This document shows, piece by piece, positions 1 through 8,534 of a stretch of 27,991 nt of DNA. The number at the start of each line of letters is the position of its first letter. The first letter of the stretch is position 1. The translations under genes and the position numbers were made by a program. The stretch covers positions 1 to 27,991 of the forward strand of contig DATJNS010000002.1 in the NCBI GenBank assembly GCA_035507915.1. The letters are read 5' to 3'. The notes beneath the pieces were generated by a model, which saw nothing but the letters and a program-made list of their open reading frames with translations, made no database searches and had not been told where the DNA came from. Origin of the DNA: JACQAI01 sp035507915. GTDB lineage: Bacteria; Pseudomonadota; Alphaproteobacteria; Elsterales; Elsteraceae.

Positions 1-2580
1 CTGGTAGCGGCCGGCAACCCGCAGGCGGCCGCCGCTCATGCCGTCGGCGATGCCGAAGATGCGCAGCACCGCGCCGGCATCGTCGCCGCGCACCGCGAGC
101 ACGCGCCCGTCGCGGCCGGGCTCGAGCGTCAGCGTCATGGCGCCGGCGCCGACGCGCGCCTCCATCGACGCGCTGCGCCAGCGCACGCCGTCGCTGTCGG
201 CGTGCAGCACGAGCTTGGCGATCTCGCGGTCGGGCCCGATCACGACGCGATCGAAGGTCGCCGCCACCGTCATGGCGCGCGGCGGCTTGCCGCCGACGTC
301 CTCGCCCGAGAACAGCGCGCTCGCATCGAGGCTGCGGCCGGCGAGCGACAGGCTCATGCGATCGTCGGCCCACGTCGCGTGACCCGTGGCATCGGTCGCC
401 CCGGCCTTGAGCTCGCCGATGTCGAGCCGCGCCAGCGCGCCTTGCGCGCCGAACGCGCCGCTGGTCTTGAGGCTGATGCCACCGCCGTCGAGATCGGCGT
501 GCTCGAGCGTGGCCAGGCGTCCGTCGACGAGGCCGACCTCGAAACGCCCGGTGGCCGGCGGACCCGCCGGCTTGCGCCATCCGAGGTCGTCGATCTTGAG
601 ATCGGCGCCGCCGAAATCCAGCGCACCAACCAGGCTCGCCTGGTGGTCGCCCTGCTCCGTGTAGCTGAGCTTCACGCCGAGGGGTCCTGAAATGTAGTCG
701 GCGAGCGCCAATCCGAGTCCGCGACGCTGCGCGTCCGACACGGTCGCGGCGAGCTCGAAGCGCCGGCGGTACGGCACGGCGCGGTTGAAATGCTCGTCCC
801 AGCTGATGTGCGCCGGCACGCCGCCGATCGCGCCCTCGCCGATCAGGCCCATGCCCGCATTGTCGAGGTTGAGGTCGAACCGGCCGGCGGTCAGATCGTA
901 CGTCCGCACCACCTTCGGTACGCCGAGCCCGCTCAGCGCCGCGGTCGCGCGCAGGTCGACCTTGTCGAAGGTCAACCGCTCGACCAGCGGGAACTTCAGG
1001 GACAGCTGGGTCGTCATGTCGCCCGTGACGTCGAGCGGCGCGATGCCGAAGCGGCTCACATAGCCGAAGGGCGGCAGGTCGAGCAGCACCAGCGCGTCGG
1101 CGACCGGCCCCGATACCGCGACGTCGATCGCCATCTGCTGATCGGATTTCTCGAGGCCGGTGATGGCAAGCTGGGCGTGGTCGACCTTCAGCGCGCGCAG
1201 CCGCGCGCTCTGCACCGCGATGTCGAAATGCCGCTCGTCGAAGCGCACCAGCCCGGACACTTGGTCGAGCGACGGTTGGGTGGGCATGTAGCGCACGCGT
1301 GCGCCCTCGACGGTGAGCTGGCCGTCGAGCCGCCCGACGTCGACGCTGTCGCCCGTGCGCTGCGCCGTGAACGCGACCGTGGCGTCGCGGATCGTGCCCT
1401 GGCTCATGTTCGCGAGAATCCAGCGGCGTGCATTGTGGCCGAATTGATTCGGCCAGTATTTGCGCAAATCGTCGACCGGCACGGCGCCCACCGCGACCGT
1501 GCCTTCGATCGCCGCGTTGCCGCCGACGTCGTGCGCGGTCGCCCGCGCGGTGATCGAGGCCGTGGGCAGGCCGAGCACCAGCTCGTCGACCGTCAGCCGC
1601 TCACCCTCGAAGCCGTAGCTGCCGCGCAGCGACAGGCCGGTGACGGGCAGTTCGCCGCCCTGCAACTCGGGCCGGACGATCCGGCCGGCCTCGCCGGTGA
1701 GGTCGAAGCTGAGTTCGCGCGCACCGCCCGGCGTTCCGCCGTGCTCCTGGTCGGCCAGGCTGCGCGCATAGTGCAGCGTGCCGTTCAACGGCAGATCGAG
1801 CGCCGCCAGGTCGTTCAGCGCCGCGATCCGCGGCGCGAGCGCGGCGGGGCGCAGCGCGGCGACGCTCAGGTCGGCGTCGACCAGCGTGTAACCCGCGTCG
1901 AGGTGCGCGGAGCCGCGCATCGGAACCAGCGTGCCGTCGAGATCGAGATCGAGGCTGGCGGCGGCGTCGATCTGTCCGCGCAGGCGCTGCAGCGCCACCG
2001 ACAGGCGCGGCACGGTCCAGAGCGCGCCGGCGCGCCGATCGTCGATCACCACGCGGGCGTCGAGCAGTCGAAAGCCGTCGAGCTCGGCCAGGCTGCGCTC
2101 GGCGAACACGCGGATCTGCTCGAGGTCGCCGCTGCGCGGCGCGCGCGGCGCCTCGTCGGTCTCCGCCACCGCCGAGAGCTCCCAACGCCCATCGACGGTC
2201 CGGATCACGGTCAGTCCCGGCCGCACGAGCGTGATCGCCTTGGGCGCGAACACACCGCGCAGCAGCGCCATCAGGTGGAACCGCAGGGTCATTTCGGGCA
2301 GGACGATGACCGCCTGCCCGTCGCCATCGAGCACGGCGACGTGGTCGGCGCGCACCTCGATGGCGTGGTCGCCGGGATCCCAGATCAGGCCGCTGGCGCC
2401 GATCGTGACGCGCCGGCCGCTCTCCGGGTCGCTCAACGCGCTCTCGATGTAGTGCGTGACCGCGTCGATCGAGATCGGCCCGGCGCTGAGCCGCCACGCC
2501 AGCAGACCGGCCAGCAGCACCGCCACCACCGCGAGCCCGGCGAGCGTCTCCAGGAAGATTTTCGTTGACCCGCGGATCAT
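1..2580 (-). CDS. YhdP/AsmA-like envelope protein (DUF3971), 3' end outside window
   Basis: The minus strand is open from an ATG at 2580 to the window edge, giving 860 codons with no stop, so the C-terminus is missing. The product starts with a short basic stretch and one membrane anchor (about residues 8-28). A long beta-rich, AsmA-like body follows, with repeated patterns such as 'LDLDLDGTL' and 'LRGSYGFEGERLTVDEL'. Around W376 the segment 'KYWPNQFGHNARRWILANM' resembles the DUF3971 block of YhdP proteins. In E. coli, YhdP and its relatives TamB and YdbH are thought to form periplasmic bridges carrying phospholipid to the outer membrane. A similar role here is inferred from family. No convincing Shine-Dalgarno sequence precedes the ATG. 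The gene diverges from glnE with only 34 bases between the starts. Confidence 0.85.
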   Translation of the reverse strand, partial: MIRGSTKIFLETLAGLAVVAVLLAGLLAWRLSAGPISIDAVTHYIESALSDPESGRRVTIGASGLIWDPGDHAIEVRADHVAVLDGDGQAVIVLPEMTLRFHLMALLRGVFAPKAITLVRPGLTVIRTVDGRWELSAVAETDEAPRAPRSGDLEQIRVFAERSLAELDGFRLLDARVVIDDRRAGALWTVPRLSVALQRLRGQIDAAASLDLDLDGTLVPMRGSAHLDAGYTLVDADLSVAALRPAALAPRIAALNDLAALDLPLNGTLHYARSLADQEHGGTPGGARELSFDLTGEAGRIVRPELQGGELPVTGLSLRGSYGFEGERLTVDELVLGLPTASITARATAHDVGGNAAIEGTVAVGAVPVDDLRKYWPNQFGHNARRWILANMSQGTIRDATVAFTAQRTGDSVDVGRLDGQLTVEGARVRYMPTQPSLDQVSGLVRFDERHFDIAVQSARLRALKVDHAQLAITGLEKSDQQMAIDVAVSGPVADALVLLDLPPFGYVSRFGIAPLDVTGDMTTQLSLKFPLVERLTFDKVDLRATAALSGLGVPKVVRTYDLTAGRFDLNLDNAGMGLIGEGAIGGVPAHISWDEHFNRAVPYRRRFELAATVSDAQRRGLGLALADYISGPLGVKLSYTEQGDHQASLVGALDFGGADLKIDDLGWRKPAGPPATGRFEVGLVDGRLATLEHADLDGGGISLKTSGAFGAQGALARLDIGELKAGATDATGHATWADDRMSLSLAGRSLDASALFSGEDVGGKPPRAMTVAATFDRVVIGPDREIAKLVLHADSDGVRWRSASMEARVGAGAMTLTLEPGRDGRVLAVRGDDAGAVLRIFGIADGMSGGRLRVAGRYQ

Positions 2581-2614
2581 GGCGCCCAGAGTCGTCCGGT
2601 AAGCCCCTGACGCG
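2581..2614. promoter_or_regulatory. 34-bp divergent spacer between yhdP-like gene and glnE
   Basis: Only 34 bases separate the two divergent start codons, so at least one promoter must lie inside the neighbouring coding sequence. For glnE, a TTGACC at 2565-2570 could be a -35 element, but the hexamer 17 bases further on (AGAGTC, 2588-2593) is a poor -10. No firm promoter is assigned in either direction. Confidence 0.3.
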
Positions 2615-5600
2615 ATGCCGTTCTATTCATTATTGTCCGCGATCCGCGCGCTGCCCGACGCCGGCGACCCCGAACGCGTGCCGATCGCGCTCGAGCGCTG
2701 GCACGAAGCGGCGGCTCGAGCCGGCGCCGACGCCGCGGCGTTCGCCCGCGATTTCGCCGCGGACCCGACCGGCGCCGCCCTGCTCGCAGCCATCTTCGGC
2801 AACAGTCCTTATCTGACCGAGGGTTTGCTCTACGACATCGAGGCCGCGCGCGCGCTGGCGCTGCGCGGTCCCGACGGCACCTTTGCCGAAATCCTGGACA
2901 GCATCAACGACGATCTGGCCGCGCAGCCGACCGCCAGCGTGATGCAGACCTTGCGCGGCGCCAAGCGGCGCGCCGCGATCGCCATCGCCATCGCCGACAT
3001 CGCCGACATCTGGCCGCTCGAGCGGGTGACCGGGGCGCTCAGCGCGCTCGCCGAGACCGCGCTCGACGTCGCAGCCGCGCACGCCCTCGCGCTCGGCTGC
3101 ACGCCCGCGGGCGAGCCGATCGAGCGCGCGCGCCTGGGCGCGCTGCGCGACGGGCTGGTCGTGCTCGGCATGGGCAAGCTCGGCGCGCGCGAGCTCAACT
3201 ACTCGAGCGACGTCGATCTGATCGTGCTCTACGACGAGGAGCGCATCGCGCCCGAGATCCGCGCGGCCTTCGGGCGCCAGACGCCCACGCAGTTCTACAT
3301 CCGGGTCGTGCGCAACCTCGTCAAGCTGATGGAGGAGCGCACGCCGGACGGCTACGTGTTCCGCACCGACCTGCGCCTGAGGCCCGACCCCGCCTCGACG
3401 CCCGCGGCGATCTCGGTGCTGGCGGCCGAGACCTACTACGAGACGGTCGGCCAGAACTGGGAGCGCGCGGCCATGATCAAGGCGCGGCCGGTCGCCGGCG
3501 ATCGTGCCGCCGGTCAGGCCTTTCTGCGCCACCTGCGACCGTTCCTGTGGCGCAAGCACCTGGATTTCGCCGCGATCAACGACATCCATTCGATCAAGCG
3601 GCAGATCAACGCCCATCGCCGCGCCGACGCCGACACGCTGTTCGGGCTCGACGTCAAGCTCGGCCATGGCGGCATCCGCGAGATCGAGTTCTTCGCGCAG
3701 ACCCAGCAGCTGATCTGGGGTGGCCGCGATCCGTCGCTGCGCGTCGCCGGCACCTGCGCGGCGCTGCACGCGCTGGCCGACGCCGAGCGCGTCGACCCCG
3801 CGATCGTCGACGCGCTCGAGGCGGCCTACGGTTTCTTGCGGCGGGTCGAGCATCGCCTGCAGATGGTCGAGGACCAGCAGACCCATCGGCTGCCGACCGA
3901 CCCGGACGGCTTCGAGCGCATCGCCCGGTTCCTCGGCTTCGCCTCGCGCGCCGCCTTCGAGATCGAGTTGCGCCGCCAGCTCGACATGGTGGAGACCCAC
4001 TACGCGCACCTCTTCGAGGAGGCGCCGTCGCTCTCGGGGCCGGGCAACCTGGTGTTCACCGGCGCCGACGACGACCCCGAGACGATCCGCACCCTCAAGG
4101 CGATGGGGTTCCGCAACGCCAGCGGCGTCTCGGCGGTGATCCGCGGCTGGCATCACGGCCGGCTGCGCGCGACGCGCAGCGTGCGGGCCCGCGAGCTCCT
4201 GACCGAGCTGATGCCGGCGCTGCTCGCGGCGCTTGCGCGCGAGCGCGACCCCGACCTGGCGTTCGCCCGGTTCGACAACTTCCTCACCAACCTGCCGTCC
4301 GGCGTCCAGCTGTTCGCGCAGTTCTACAGCAACCCCCAGCAGCTCGACCGGGTCGCCGAGATCATGGGCTCGGCGCCCGCGCTGGCCGACTACATCGGCC
4401 GCCACCCGCATCTGCTCGACGCCCTGTTGAGCGACAGCTTCGCCGGCACGGCACCCGACGCCGCCGCGCTGCGCGAGGATCTCGATCGGACGCTGCAGGA
4501 CGCCGACGACCTGCAGGACGTGCTCGACCTGATCCGGCGCTGGAGCGGCGACCGCAAGTTCGTCATCGGCACCCGCATGCTGCGCGGCGCGCTCGCCGTG
4601 GTGGAGGCCGCGCGCCAGCTGACCGACATCGCCGACGCCGCCATCGCGGCGCTGGTGCCGGCGGTCGAGCGCCAGTTCGCCGAGACGCACGGGCACGTCG
4701 CGGGCGGCGCGTTCGCCGTGGTCGGCCTCGGCAAGCTCGGCGCGCGCGAGCTCACCTTCACGTCCGACATCGACCTCGTGTTCATCTACGAGCCGGGGCC
4801 GGAGGACGCGCTGTCCGACGGCCGCAAGCCGCTTCCCGCGGTCAGCTATTTCGGCCGGCTGGGCCAGCGCCTGATCTCGGCCTTGACCGCGCCGACCGCC
4901 GAGGGCGAGCTCTTCAAGGTCGACATGCGCCTCCGGCCGACCGGCAACAAGGGGCCGATCGCGGTCAGCCTCGATGGCTTCCTGCGCTATCAGCGCACCG
5001 AGGCGTGGACGTGGGAGCACATGGCGCTCAGCCGCGCGCGCGTGATCGCCGCCTCCGCCGACGGCGCCGGCTTCGCCGATCGCGTCGAGCAGGCGATCCG
5101 CGACGTGCTGATACAGCCGCGCGAGCCCGACCGGCTCGTGGTCGACGTCGCCGACATGCGCAAGCGCATCGCGCACGAGCGCCCGCGCCCGCGGGCGTTC
5201 GACGTCAAGAACCGACGCGGCGGTCTGATCGACGTCGAGTTCATCGCCCAGTACCTGCTGCTGCGCAACGCGGCGGCGCATCCCGACCTGATCACCGGCA
5301 ACACCGAGGCGCTGCTCGACCGGTTGGCGCGGCACGGCGTCCTGTCGAACGAGCGTGCGACGGCGCTGGCGCGCGCGGCGCGGTTGTGGCAATCCGTGCA
5401 GGGCTTTCTGCGGCTCGCCGCCGGCGGCGAGCTCGAGGCCGATCAGAGCTCCAACACGCTCAAGCAGGGATTGGCGCGCGCCACCGACAGCGTCGACTTC
5501 GGCGCGCTGCAGCAGGCCATCGCCGCCCACCTGACCCTCGTCACGGCCGCCTATCGCGAACTGATCGACGAACCGGCCGCGGCGGCGCGCAAACACATCA

Positions 5601-5620
5601 CAGAGGAGACCGTCTCATGA
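2615..5620 (+). CDS. glnE: Bifunctional glutamine synthetase adenylyltransferase / adenylyl-removing enzyme
   Basis: The 1001-residue product controls glutamine synthetase by adding AMP when nitrogen is sufficient and removing it when nitrogen is short, normally under PII (GlnB) control. It carries two nucleotidyltransferase modules. The N-terminal, adenylyl-removing-type module has 'GMGKLGARELNYSSDVD' (G185 to D201, with D199/D201 the metal-binding pair). The C-terminal, adenylylating module has 'GLGKLGARELTFTSDID' (G704 to D720, D718/D720). Both have the expected downstream 'DLRLRP' / 'DMRLRP' strand. Length is close to that of alphaproteobacterial GlnE and slightly above E. coli (946). The chosen ATG gives MPFYSLLSAIRALP. 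Its stop overlaps the bcp start as ATGA, so the two are probably translationally coupled. The long antisense reading frame on the other strand is a GC artefact. Confidence 0.97.
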   Translation: MPFYSLLSAIRALPDAGDPERVPIALERWHEAAARAGADAAAFARDFAADPTGAALLAAIFGNSPYLTEGLLYDIEAARALALRGPDGTFAEILDSINDDLAAQPTASVMQTLRGAKRRAAIAIAIADIADIWPLERVTGALSALAETALDVAAAHALALGCTPAGEPIERARLGALRDGLVVLGMGKLGARELNYSSDVDLIVLYDEERIAPEIRAAFGRQTPTQFYIRVVRNLVKLMEERTPDGYVFRTDLRLRPDPASTPAAISVLAAETYYETVGQNWERAAMIKARPVAGDRAAGQAFLRHLRPFLWRKHLDFAAINDIHSIKRQINAHRRADADTLFGLDVKLGHGGIREIEFFAQTQQLIWGGRDPSLRVAGTCAALHALADAERVDPAIVDALEAAYGFLRRVEHRLQMVEDQQTHRLPTDPDGFERIARFLGFASRAAFEIELRRQLDMVETHYAHLFEEAPSLSGPGNLVFTGADDDPETIRTLKAMGFRNASGVSAVIRGWHHGRLRATRSVRARELLTELMPALLAALARERDPDLAFARFDNFLTNLPSGVQLFAQFYSNPQQLDRVAEIMGSAPALADYIGRHPHLLDALLSDSFAGTAPDAAALREDLDRTLQDADDLQDVLDLIRRWSGDRKFVIGTRMLRGALAVVEAARQLTDIADAAIAALVPAVERQFAETHGHVAGGAFAVVGLGKLGARELTFTSDIDLVFIYEPGPEDALSDGRKPLPAVSYFGRLGQRLISALTAPTAEGELFKVDMRLRPTGNKGPIAVSLDGFLRYQRTEAWTWEHMALSRARVIAASADGAGFADRVEQAIRDVLIQPREPDRLVVDVADMRKRIAHERPRPRAFDVKNRRGGLIDVEFIAQYLLLRNAAAHPDLITGNTEALLDRLARHGVLSNERATALARAARLWQSVQGFLRLAAGGELEADQSSNTLKQGLARATDSVDFGALQQAIAAHLTLVTAAYRELIDEPAAAARKHITEETVS

Positions 5621-6081
5621 CCGTGACCGTCGGCAAAACCGCTCCCGATTTCACCCTGCCGACCGATGGCGGCGGCAAGGTCTCGCTGAAGAGCCTGCGC
5701 GGCAAAGCCGTCGTGCTCTATTTTTATCCCAAGGACGACACCTCGGGCTGCACCGCCGAGGCGTGCGGCTTCCGCGATGCGCTGCCCAAGTTCGAGAAGA
5801 TCGACGCGACCGTGATCGGCATCTCGCGCGACAGCGTGGCGAGCCACGACAAGTTCAAGGCCAAGTACAAGCTGCCCTTCATGCTCGCGTCGGACGACAA
5901 GGGCGAGGTCACCGAGCGCTACGGCGTGTGGGTCGAGAAGAGCATGTACGGCCGCAAATACATGGGCATCGAGCGCACGACCTTCCTGATCGACGACAAG
6001 GGCGTGGTGCGCCAGGAGTGGCACAAGGTCAAGGTGCCCGGCCACGTCGAGGAGGTCTTGAAGGCGGTCAAGGCGCTGTAG
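5617..6081 (+). CDS. bcp: Thioredoxin-dependent thiol peroxidase (peroxiredoxin BCP/PrxQ type)
   Basis: The 154-residue protein belongs to the AhpC/TSA family and reduces hydrogen peroxide and organic peroxides using thioredoxin. The motif 'YPKDDTSGCTAEAC' places the peroxidatic cysteine at C45 and a resolving cysteine at C50, the same positions and spacing as in E. coli BCP (2-Cys, helix-alpha2 type). The start ATG at 5617 has a strong purine-rich ribosome-binding site (AGAGGAGA, 5602-5609) about 7 bases upstream and overlaps the glnE stop by four bases. The ferritin-like DUF455 gene starts three bases after the stop. No signal peptide is visible, so the enzyme is cytoplasmic. Confidence 0.97.
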   Translation: MTVTVGKTAPDFTLPTDGGGKVSLKSLRGKAVVLYFYPKDDTSGCTAEACGFRDALPKFEKIDATVIGISRDSVASHDKFKAKYKLPFMLASDDKGEVTERYGVWVEKSMYGRKYMGIERTTFLIDDKGVVRQEWHKVKVPGHVEEVLKAVKAL

Positions 6082-6084
6082 CGC

Positions 6085-6906
6085 TTGACGCACGCCGCGC
6101 TCCCCGGGCTCGCGCCCGCGGCCGTCGCGATCCTGACCGCTGCCGATCCGGCGGAGAAGGTGGCGCGCAGCCTCGCGGTCGCCGTCGCGTGGCGCGCGGG
6201 CCGCCTTTCGATCGGCGTCGCGACGCCGCCCGACCGGCCGGCGCGGCCCGACGCGCCGGCGCTGCGACCGCCGCGCGAGGTCAAGCGCCGACGGATCTCG
6301 CGCGGCCTCGCCGGGCGCGTGGCGCTGCTGCACGCGGTCGCGCACATCGAGCTCAACGCGGTCGACCTCGCCTGGGACCTGATCGCGCGCTTCGCGGCGC
6401 CCGACCTGCCGCGCGCCTTCTTCGACGACTGGGTCGCGGTCGCCGAGGAGGAAGCGCAGCACCATGCGCTGGTAGGCCGGCGCCTCGGCGAGCTGGGCGC
6501 ACGCTACGGCGATCTGCCGGCGCACGCCGGCATGTGGGACGCCGCGCTGACCACCCGCCACGATCTGCTCGCGCGGCTCGCCGTCGTGCCGCTGGTGCTC
6601 GAGGCGCGTGGCCTCGACGTCACGCCACCGATGATCGCGCGCCTGCGGGCGGTCGGCGACGATGCGAGCGCCGCGGTGCTCGCGCGCATCCATGCCGACG
6701 AGATCGGCCACGTCGGCGTCGGCCTGCGCTGGTTCGTGCGCATCGCGTCGGCGCGCGGCCTGGCGCCGGATGCGACCTGGCAGGCGCTCGTGCGCGCGCA
6801 CTTTCCGGGCGCCCTGAAGCCGCCGTTCGATCATGCCGCGCGCGCCCGCGCCGGCCTCACGCCGGAATTCTACTTGCCGCTCTCCGAGGCCGCCCCGCAG
6901 AGTTGA
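6085..6906 (+). CDS. DUF455 family ferritin-like protein
   Basis: The 273-residue protein matches the DUF455 (COG2833) family, a ferritin-like four-helix fold whose biochemical role is not settled. The family hallmark 'ADPAEKVARSLAVAVAWRAGRL' lies near residues 20-41. Carboxylates and histidines that could hold a di-iron centre sit in 'AHIELNAVDLAWD' (E89), 'EEEAQHH' (121-127), 'VLEARGLD' (E173) and 'HADEIGHV' (203-210). The TTG at 6085, three bases after the bcp stop, is the only start that keeps the conserved N-terminus, and it lacks a clear Shine-Dalgarno, so coupling to bcp translation is likely. Its position next to a peroxidase suggests, as inference only, an oxidative or iron-related role. 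Some relatives resemble the diiron hydroxylase MiaE. Confidence 0.88.
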   Translation: MTHAALPGLAPAAVAILTAADPAEKVARSLAVAVAWRAGRLSIGVATPPDRPARPDAPALRPPREVKRRRISRGLAGRVALLHAVAHIELNAVDLAWDLIARFAAPDLPRAFFDDWVAVAEEEAQHHALVGRRLGELGARYGDLPAHAGMWDAALTTRHDLLARLAVVPLVLEARGLDVTPPMIARLRAVGDDASAAVLARIHADEIGHVGVGLRWFVRIASARGLAPDATWQALVRAHFPGALKPPFDHAARARAGLTPEFYLPLSEAAPQS

Positions 6907-6929
6907 GCGCCGCCGCGGAGATCGATGCC

Positions 6930-8417
6930 ATGAAGCGCCTGCTTGCCGTCGCCTGCCTGTTGCTCGCGAGCGCGTCCGCATCTGCCGCTGCCTTGCGCAT
7001 CGGTCTGCAGGACGATCCCGAGGTGCTCGACCCGGCGCAGGGCGTCAGCTTCGTCGGACGCATCGTGTTCGCGGCGCTGTGCGACAAACTGGTCGACATC
7101 GACCCCCAGCTCAATTTCGTGCCGCAGCTGGCGACGCGATGGGAGTGGGGTGGCGACGGCAAGTCCCTCGTTCTGGCGCTGCGTCCCGGCGTGCGCTTCC
7201 AGGACGGCAGCCCGCTCGACGCCGCCGCCGTCAAGGCCAACCTCGACCGCTACCGCACCGATCCGCTGTCGAAGCGCAAGGCCGAGCTGGCGCCGGTCGC
7301 AGCGGTCGACGTCGTCGATCCCCTGACGGTGCGGCTGGTGCTGAGCCAACCCTACGCGCCCCTGCTCGCGGTTCTGTCGGACCGCGCCGGCATGATGATC
7401 GCGCCGAGCGCGTTCGCGGAAGCGAGCAAGGGCAACCCGGTGTGCGCCGGCCCGTTCCGCCTCGCCGAGCGGGTGGCGCTCGACCGCATCGTCGTGCGCC
7501 GCTTCGACGGTTATTGGAACGCCGGCGCGGTCGCGCTCGACGAGGTCGTCTACAAGCCGATCCCCGACACCGGCGTGCGCCTCGTGAACCTGCAGGCCGG
7601 CAGCCTCGATATGATCGAGCGGCTGGCCGCCACCGACGTCGCGGCGGTGCGCGCCGACGCGCGGCTGCGCTTCGTCGAAACCACCGGGCTCGGCTACAAC
7701 ACGATGTCGATCAACATTGCGCACGGGTCGCGCGCCGACACGCCGCTCGGGCGCGATCCGCGCGTGCGCGAAGCGCTCGAGCTCGCCATCGACCGCGTGG
7801 CGCTCAACCGCGTCGTGTTCGACGGCATGTTCGTGCCGAGCAACCAGCCGCTGGCGCCCGGCAGCCCGTACTGGCTCGAGACGCGCCCGGTGCCCGCGCG
7901 CGACGTCGCGCGCGCCAAGGCGCTGCTGACCGAAGCCGTCGGCGGCCGTTTCGGCTTCACGCTGACGACGCCGAACAACTCGAGCGACATGCAGGTCGCA
8001 CAGGTGATCCAGGCGATGGCCGCCGATGCCGGCTTCGACATCAAGATCGAGGCGATCGAGGCGAGCACCATGGTGCACAGCACCGAGAAAGGCGACTACC
8101 AGGCGGCGCTGGCGATCTGGAGCGGCCGCGCCGATCCGGACGCCAACATCTCGATCTGGCTCGCCTGCGACGGTTTTCTCAACTGGGGCAAGTATTGCGA
8201 TCCTCGGCTCGACGCGCTCTTGAACCAGGCCAAGGCGACGACCGTGCCGGCCGAGCGCCGCGCGCTCTATCGCCAGGCCGCCGAGCGCTATCTCGACGCG
8301 CGGCCACACCTCTTCCTCTATCACTTCAAGCTGCTGTGGGCGCTCAGCCGCCACGTCGAGGGCTTCGTGCCCTATCCTGACGGGCTGATCCGGCTGCAAG
8401 GCATGCGGGTCGATTGA
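6930..8417 (+). CDS. Periplasmic ABC-transporter solute-binding protein, peptide/nickel (SBP_bac_5) family
   Basis: The 495-residue protein has a basic N-terminus and hydrophobic core (MKRLLAVACLLLASASASA) typical of a type I signal peptide, cleaved near residue 20, so it should be periplasmic. The mature part reads as a DppA/OppA-type family 5 binding protein: 'LRIGLQDDPEVLDPAQ', then 'LATRWEWGGDGKSLVLALRPGVRFQDG', 'CAGPFRL', 'RFDGYWN' and a C-terminal 'RADPDANISIWLACDG'. Ligands in the family are peptides, opines, nickel chelates or sugars, and the one here cannot be told. The ATG at 6930 has GGAG (6917-6920) nine bases upstream. No permease or ATPase genes are adjacent, which makes it an orphan binding protein. 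It follows the DUF455 gene by 23 bases, probably as the end of the glnE operon. Confidence 0.9.
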   Translation: MKRLLAVACLLLASASASAAALRIGLQDDPEVLDPAQGVSFVGRIVFAALCDKLVDIDPQLNFVPQLATRWEWGGDGKSLVLALRPGVRFQDGSPLDAAAVKANLDRYRTDPLSKRKAELAPVAAVDVVDPLTVRLVLSQPYAPLLAVLSDRAGMMIAPSAFAEASKGNPVCAGPFRLAERVALDRIVVRRFDGYWNAGAVALDEVVYKPIPDTGVRLVNLQAGSLDMIERLAATDVAAVRADARLRFVETTGLGYNTMSINIAHGSRADTPLGRDPRVREALELAIDRVALNRVVFDGMFVPSNQPLAPGSPYWLETRPVPARDVARAKALLTEAVGGRFGFTLTTPNNSSDMQVAQVIQAMAADAGFDIKIEAIEASTMVHSTEKGDYQAALAIWSGRADPDANISIWLACDGFLNWGKYCDPRLDALLNQAKATTVPAERRALYRQAAERYLDARPHLFLYHFKLLWALSRHVEGFVPYPDGLIRLQGMRVD

Positions 8418-8534
8418 GCCTTCGCGTGACTCCGCGGCCGGCCCCACATTCGCCTTAATTCTTTCGAGACTGTTTGCCATCTAAGCTCGATTATCGGTCG
8501 GCCCCGCCTCGTTCCCCTCCCGTCTCGCGCCATC
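8418..8534 (+). promoter_or_regulatory. Spacer before the protease gene, probable promoter region
   Basis: This 117-base gap includes a locally AT-richer stretch (about 8449-8496), unlike the surrounding DNA, and is the first gap of any size after glnE. It probably carries the promoter for the protease/FHA pair. TTGCCA at 8474-8479 could be a -35 element, but no good -10 lies at the right distance, so no exact promoter is assigned. No stem-loop terminator is evident. Confidence 0.3.

Noticed and set aside
790..2568. 592-codon plus-strand frame at the left end
   Set aside because: Composition is His/Arg/Asp/Gln-rich with no recognisable motif; the opposite strand encodes the YhdP-like protein with a membrane anchor and DUF3971-type block.
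2630..5596. 988-codon open frame on the minus strand opposite glnE
   Set aside because: It mirrors the codon pattern of glnE in GC-rich DNA, is rich in Arg/Ala/Gly/Val without any domain motif, and glnE has both catalytic modules intact.
3547..6081. Fusion of glnE sequence to bcp in one 844-codon frame
   Set aside because: The part before 5617 is glnE read in the wrong frame; bcp has its own strong ribosome-binding site and start.
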